Below are positions 58,480 through 64,000 of a stretch of 64,000 nt of DNA, in pieces. A program made the translations under genes and the position numbers. The DNA lies in assembly GCA_949152475.1 (NCBI GenBank), contig OX424555.1:14278868-14342867 (forward strand), read 5' to 3'. Origin of the DNA: Terebella lapidaria. Its lineage: Eukaryota; Annelida; Polychaeta; Terebellida; Terebellidae. The notes under the pieces were generated by a model. The model made no database searches. It was given only the letters and a program-made list of their open reading frames with translations, and was not told the DNA's origin. Every line of letters starts with the position of its first letter. Position 1 is the stretch's first letter.

Positions 58480-59720
58480 TTAGTCATTATGTCCTGTGAC
58501 ATTGAAAATGAAAACAAAAGTCAGAATATTAAGCATATATCACTTGCTGTATGTCCACAATAGAATCCTAAGTTGTAAATTTGATAATAAACAAAATAAA
58601 CAAGATACTAGCCAAGTCGTCCTGTGAGACCTTGAACATGAAGTCAAACGTCAAATTAAAGGTCACGACAAAAGCATATATCATTTCCTATATGTCTACA
58701 ATTGATTCCTAATCTGTAAAGTTGATAATGAGCGAGAAATTAGCCATTCTGTGCTCTAACCTTGAAAATGAGGTCAAAGGTCAAATTCAAGGTCATGACA
58801 ATATTCAGCATATATCATTTCCTATCTGTCCACAATTGATTCTCAAGTTGTAAAGTCGATAATAAGCGAGATTTTAGCCATTTTGTTCTTTGACCTTCAA
58901 AATGAGGTTAAATCCAAGGTCATCACAATATTCGGACTATATCATTTCCTATATGTCCACAATTGATTCATGAAATTAGGTCAAAGGTCAGATTCAAGGT
59001 CATCAAAATATTCGGCATATGTCATTTCCTATATGTCCACAATTGATTCCTAAGCTGTAAAGTCAATAATAAGCGAGATATTAGCCATTTTATGCGTCAA
59101 ATCCAAGGTCATCACAATATTCTGACTATATCATTTCCACAATGACAAAATGTCCACAATTGATTCATAAGCTGTAAATTCGATGAGCGAGATATTAGCC
59201 ATTTTGTGCTCTCACCGTGAAAATTAGGTCAAAGGTCAGATTCAAGGTCATAAGAATATTCGGCATATGTCTTTTCCTATATGCCACAATTGATTTCTTA
59301 GCTGTTAAGTCGATAATAAGCGAGATATTAGCAATTTTGTGCCTGACTTTGAAAATGAGGTCAAAGGTCAGATTCAAGGTCATAAGAATATTCGGCATAT
59401 GTCTTTTCCTATATGCCACAATTGATTTCTTAGCTGTTAAGTCGATAATAAGCGAGATATTAGCAATTTTGTGCCTGACTTTGAAAATGAGGTCAAAGGT
59501 CAAATTCAAGGTCATCCGAATATTCCGCATACATCATTTCCTATACGTCCACAATTTAGTCCCAAGCTGTAAAGTCGATAATAAGCGAGATATTAGGGCA
59601 TTTTGTCCTGTGACCATGAAAAGGAGGTCAAAGGTCAAAGTCAAGGTCATAAGATTATTCAGCATATATCATTTCCTATATGTCCACAATTGATTCCTAG
59701 TCTCTAGTCTCAATATTAAG
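58480..59720 (+). repeat. ~133-bp satellite array, part of the hairpin-ended family
   Basis: Unit landmarks TAAG(C)TGTAAAGTCGATAATA recur about every 130-134 bp (e.g. 58717, 58851, 59306, 59437, 59570), with shortened units between. Two neighbouring units (about 59240-59500) are an almost exact 132-bp duplication. Each unit has CATATATCATTTCCTATATG, the clock TGTAAAGTCGATAATAAGCG and GAGGTCAAAGGTCA...TTCAAGGTCAT. No gene. Confidence 0.85.
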
Positions 59721-59995
59721 AGTTATTAGGCACCATGTGTCCCATTATGAAGTATAGGAGAATTTAACATGGGAAAGTCCTATTTTGGCAGAGTTTGGGC
59801 CTGAATGGCCCATTTCGAGCGATTCAAGCGCAACGAAACTTATACACATCACAGGAGTACATATGAAGAGTGTTATGTATCAAAAAGAAAAAAAAGTTAC
59901 TGAAAAGATTTTGAGAAAATGGCCGCCAAAGTCCAAAATCAGGCATTATTTGTCGAAAACGGCCGCCATTTTGAAAAAAAATGGAAAAATAAAAA

Positions 59996-60722
59996 AATTA
60001 GCACAAGGACTAAGATAGGTTACTGGACAATTCTGGTTTTAAGCATTGCATGTGACATACAGTATGACCTTGACTTGTACCAATCAAGGTAATTTTTGTG
60101 AACTTCGATGTCACCATTGTGTATGCTGCATATGACTTCATATATGTTCATAATACAAACATACTGTATAAGCTTTATCAACAAGTATTTAGTCTGTAGA
60201 GATATCTACACATATCAGGACAGGCGAGACTTTGAGATTCGTCTAAGGTCAAGTTCAAGGTCATCAAAAGATGTACCATAATGACTTCTTATAAGCTTAT
60301 AATACAATCCTAACCTCTAGGTGCAAATGCTGAAGCCTCAGCAGCCAATTTACACATTTCACGTTAGACATTTAGCAATCCAGGTCATCCCAGGTCAAGC
60401 TCAAGGTCATCATTAGTTGTTCCATATATTATTTCCCATAGCACCTAATTTGGTCATTTTTTACCCCAAAATGGCTGTTTTTACCTTTCAAGGTCATCCA
60501 AGGTCAAATTCAAGCTCACCACACAAATCGCCATATATGACTTCCCATTTGAAAGTCCCAACATCTAAGCTCTATTTCCAGGCGTTCTACGAGTACAGTT
60601 GTAGCAGCTCCCATTATGAAGGAAAAAAGAGGAAAAAAGTTTCCAAATTTTTTTTGAAAGGGTGAAATTGTTTTTGGCCCAGAAATACCCCAAAATGGAT
60701 AATAATGCGAGTTGGAAAAAAA
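59996..60722 (+). mobile_element. Hairpin-ended family copy, 3' truncated
   Basis: Starts TTAGCACAAGGACTAAGATAGGTTACTGGAC (split here: hairpin then TIR-like motif) and continues with AAGGTCA-rich sequence and the AAAATGGCTG/GAAGGAAAAAAG module. It ends where the next copy's hairpin begins at about 60723. Confidence 0.6.
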
Positions 60723-62152
60723 TAGCCCAAGGGCTAAGATAGGTTACCGGACAATTTTGGTTCAAGCACCACAGGTCACGGTTGACGTCCCTTTAGGTCA
60801 CCAAAAGATGGTGACCTTCTGCTCTTCTGACTATATGCTAATAATGCAATCCTAACCTGTATGTGCAATTGTTTCAGCCCCACAAGCCAATTTACACATT
60901 TCATGTTAGATCTGACATTGAGATTTAGTAGTCAAGGTCATCTGAGGTCAAAAACAAGGTCACCAAAAGACTTCCTAAATGCTCAAAATACATAACCTAT
61001 CTACAAGCATTTTGTCTATAGAGGCCAATTTACACATTTCATGTCCCCGTGACCTTGAGATTCAGCCTCCAAGGTCATCTGAGGTCAACCTCAAGGTCAC
61101 AAAAAGATGCACCATATATGACTTTCTATATGCTTATAATACAAACCTAAGCCCTATGTACACAGATTGAGCTTTTCAGCAATTCAAGGCACTTCTCTTT
61201 ATAAACAATGTCAAGGACCCCAATCAGCATGGTTTGAAACAAAAATCTGAAAACCGATTAGGCAGTTTTCGAGAAAACAGCTAAAAACTTAATTTTAGGC
61301 CTTTTGGGGGCCGTTTGAGCCATAATTTTGGGCCCATCGATCGATTCAAGGCACTCCATCTTTATAAACAATGTCAAGGTAATCAATTAGCATGTTTTGA
61401 AACAAAAATCTCAAAAGCGATCAGACAGTTTTCGAGAAAAGACAGACAAGGTGCAAATTTGGGCATTTTTTTTTACCCAAAAATGGCTGCTTTGACCTCT
61501 CAAGGTCATCCAAGGTCAAATTCAAGGTCACCACACAAGTCGCAATATATGACTTCCCATTTGAAAGTGCCAATTTCTAAGCTCTATTTTCAAGTGTTCT
61601 ATGAGTACAGTCCCGGCAGCTCCCATTATGAAGGAAAAAAGTGCCGAAAATTTCCTGTCCAAATTTTTTTTCAAAGGGTGAAAATTTTTTTTTTGCCTGG
61701 AAATGGCCCAAAATGAATAGTAATGCGATTTGGGGCGAAAATTTTTTTTTTCGTCGACCCGTCAAAAATTCAAAATGGCCGCCACATGGAGATCGGCGAT
61801 TCAAGGGCAACAAAACTTATACACGTCACAAAGGTATATAAAAGGAATGTTTTTAAACAAAAATCTCAAAACTGATCAGACAGTTTTTGAGAAAATGGCC
61901 GCCAAAGTTCAAAATCGAGCGTTTTTCGACGAAAACGGCCGCCATTTTGAGAAAAATTGAAAAATCAAAAAACTAAAAAATACCTCTTTCTTGAATTATT
62001 TTAAGGTATCTTTTCCCAAATTTTCAGAAAGATTGGACCGTACAATTTAAAGATAAAAATGTGGACGGACGGCCAGACGGACAGCTAAACGGACGGACGG
62101 ACGGACGCAACGTGACGGCAATAGGTTATCGGACCATAGGTCCGGTAACCTA
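60723..62152 (+). mobile_element. Hairpin-ended family copy, both ends present
   Basis: Starts with hairpin TAGCCCAAGGGCTA (60723) and AGGTTACCGGAC (60740). Ends at a GGACGGACGGACGGACG tract (62085-62106) and the terminal hairpin GGTTATCGGACC..GGTCCGGTAACCT near 62124-62152. About 1.43 kb, close to the 1.53 kb of the precisely delimited copy at 17611-19139. The interior is the AAGGTCA/AAAATGGC module type rather than the satellite type. No reading frame of note. Confidence 0.7.
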
Positions 62153-62155
62153 AAA

Positions 62156-63800
62156 TTAGCCCAAGGGCTTAAACAGGTTACCGAACAACATATATTTTAG
62201 ATATTATCCTTTTGTCCCAACACCTTGAAAATAAGGTCATTGGTCAATTCAAGGTCACGAGAATATTCAGCATATATCATTTCTAGTACATCCACAATTG
62301 ATTCCTAAGCTGTAAAGTCGATAATAAGTGGGGTATTAGTCACTTATGATCTGACCTTGAAAGTGAGGTCAAAGGTGGAGTTCAAGGTCATGAGAATATT
62401 CAGCATCTTTCGGTTCCATTGTGTTTGCAATTGATTCTTGAGCTGTAAAGTCGATTGGCCATGTTGTGCTCTGACCTTGAAAATGAAATCAACGTCAAAT
62501 TCAAGGTCATCAGAATATTCAGTGTATATCATTTTCCATATGTTCAAAATTGGTTCCCAAGCTATTAAGACAATAGAGAAGCATGATATTAGCCATTTTG
62601 CCTTTTCACCTAAAAAATTAGGTCAAAGGTCGAATTCAACATCATGGCAATATTCAGCATATATCATTTTCTATATGTTCACAATTGATTCCTAAGCTGT
62701 AAAGTCGATAATAAGTGAGATATTAGTCATTTTTGTCCCGTGACCTTGAAATTTAGGTCAAAGGTCTAATCCAAGATCACGAGAATAGTCTGCAATCTGT
62801 ATATAATCTGTATATCATTTCCTGTATGTCTCAGATTCCTAAGCTGTAAAGTCAATAAGAAGCGAGATATTAGCCATTTTGTCCTGTGACCTTGAAAATG
62901 AGGTCAAAGGTCAAATTTGAAGTCATCAGAATACTAGGCGTATATCATTCCCTAAATGTCCACAACTGATTCCTGAGCTGTAAAGTCGATAATAAGCGAG
63001 ATATTAGCCATTTTTTGCTCTTGACCTTGAAAGTGAGATCAGAGTTCAAATTCAAGGTCACGAGACTATTCAGCATATATCATATCCTATATGTCCACAA
63101 TTGATCCCTAAGCTGTAAAATCGATAATATGTGAGATATTAGCCATTTTGTCCTGTGATTTTGAAAATGAGGTCAAAGGTCAAATTCAAGGTCACGACAA
63201 TAATCTGCATATATCATTTCATATATGTTCACTATGGATTCCTAAGCTGTAAAGTCCATAAGAAGCGAGATATTAGCCATTTTGTCCTGTGACCTTGAAA
63301 ATGAGGTCAAAGGTCAAATTCAAGGTCATCAGAATATTCGGCATATATCATTTCCTATATGTCCATAAATGTAATTGATTCCTAAGCTGTAAAGTCAATA
63401 ATAAGCGAGGTATTAGCCATTTTGTGCTCTGACGTTGAAACTGAGGTCAGAGGTCAAAATCAAGGTCACGAGAATATTCAGCATATATCATTTCCTACAT
63501 GTCCACAATTGATTCCTAGTCTCTAATCTCAATATTGAGTGAGATATAAGTCGTAATGTGTCCCATTATAAGCATAGGAGAATTTAACATGGGAAAGTCC
63601 CTTTTGGGCCGAGTTTGGGCCCAAAATGGCCCACTTCGAGCGATTCAAGGGCAACGAAATGTATACATGTCACAGGGGTACATATGAGGAGTGTTATGCA
63701 TCAATAAAAGAAAAAGTTATTGAACAGATTTTGAGAAAACGACCGTCAAAGTCCAAAATTGGCCATTTTTCGACGAAAACGGCCGCCATTTTGAAAAAAT
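62156..63800 (+). mobile_element. Hairpin-started family copy with satellite interior
   Basis: Starts TTAGCCCAAGGGCTTAA then AGGTTACCGAAC (62175). The interior is ~133-bp satellite units with landmark TGTAAAGTCGATAATA at 62312, 62445, 62699, 62846, 62980, 63115, 63249 and 63389 (spacings mostly 133-147). The 3' module (63540-63800) with GGGAAAGTCCC and GACGAAAACGGCCGCC matches the reverse of 17800-18010. The terminal GACGAC tract and hairpin are missing. Confidence 0.7.
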
Positions 63801-63802
63801 CA

Positions 63803-64000
63803 GCCCAAAGGCTAAGACAGGTTACCGGACAATTTTGGTTTGGCCATGGCAGCATTGGCAGGTAACAGACCTTGAGATTTACCAATCAAGGTCATCCGTG
63901 TGAACTTCAATGTCACCATTGCATGTATGTGTGCGGCATTTGATATTCTATATGTTCATAATACAAAGATATATCTGGGTGGAATCGTTTAGGCCGCTCA
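63803..64000 (+). mobile_element. Start of another hairpin-ended family copy, cut by window end
   Basis: CAGCCCAAAGGCTAAGAC (about 63803) followed by AGGTTACCGGACAATTTTGG, then sequence collinear with 54030-54090 and 60040-60150. It runs off the window. Confidence 0.65.

Noticed and set aside
59195-59693. Long frames of 111 (minus) and 158 (plus) codons with internal repeats
   Set aside because: They arise because two satellite units are 132 bp, a multiple of three; both strands are open and there is no protein signal.

Overview
This is metazoan nuclear DNA. It contains two intron-rich genes on the + strand and about 40 kb of dense, nested repeats. The genes, the DIRS/Ngaro-type retroelements and the many AAGGTCA-rich repeats suit a marine invertebrate. 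A tyrosine-decarboxylase-type gene, plus a loop sequence near 45.3 kb that I recall (unchecked) from bivalve genomes, makes a lophotrochozoan, perhaps a mollusc, my best guess. The species cannot be fixed from the sequence.

Layout. 0.1-10.9 kb: the 3' part of a perlecan (HSPG2-like) gene, with five Ig domains followed by LG-EGF-EGF-LG-EGF-EGF-LG, the endorepellin arrangement, and the true stop codon. 11-12.5 kb: its 3' UTR and poly(A) signals. 13.1-19.5 kb: a decayed DIRS1-like retrotransposon whose recombinase is split by a 1.5-kb hairpin-ended element. 19.5-29.2 kb: mostly featureless AT-rich DNA with a duplication, a tRNA-derived SINE and a CpG-rich patch. 29.2-35.7 kb: a palindromic satellite, a broken Polinton/Maverick-like remnant, a ~290-bp tandem repeat and a hAT-like copy. 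36.4-51.7 kb: a 15-exon PLP decarboxylase gene, most like tyrosine decarboxylase. Its 9.6-kb first intron is a nest of transposons: a foldback element carrying two insertions, then a CACTA-ended element carrying a structurally complete Ngaro-type retrotransposon. 52-64 kb: further copies of the hairpin-ended family, which carries ~133-bp satellite units rich in nuclear-receptor-like half-sites.

The two genes have no obvious functional link. Perlecan is a basement-membrane proteoglycan; the decarboxylase makes a biogenic amine. Both reading frames join cleanly through every proposed splice site (1150 codons in the window for perlecan, or 1157 with a candidate microexon; 597 codons for the decarboxylase), so both look functional.

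The most notable signals are: the Ngaro-type element with equal-length split direct repeats and an empty site preserved in the opposite arm of its host transposon; that host transposon ending 24 bp before a coding exon; and the hairpin-ended satellite-carrying family with repeated perfect DR1 motifs.
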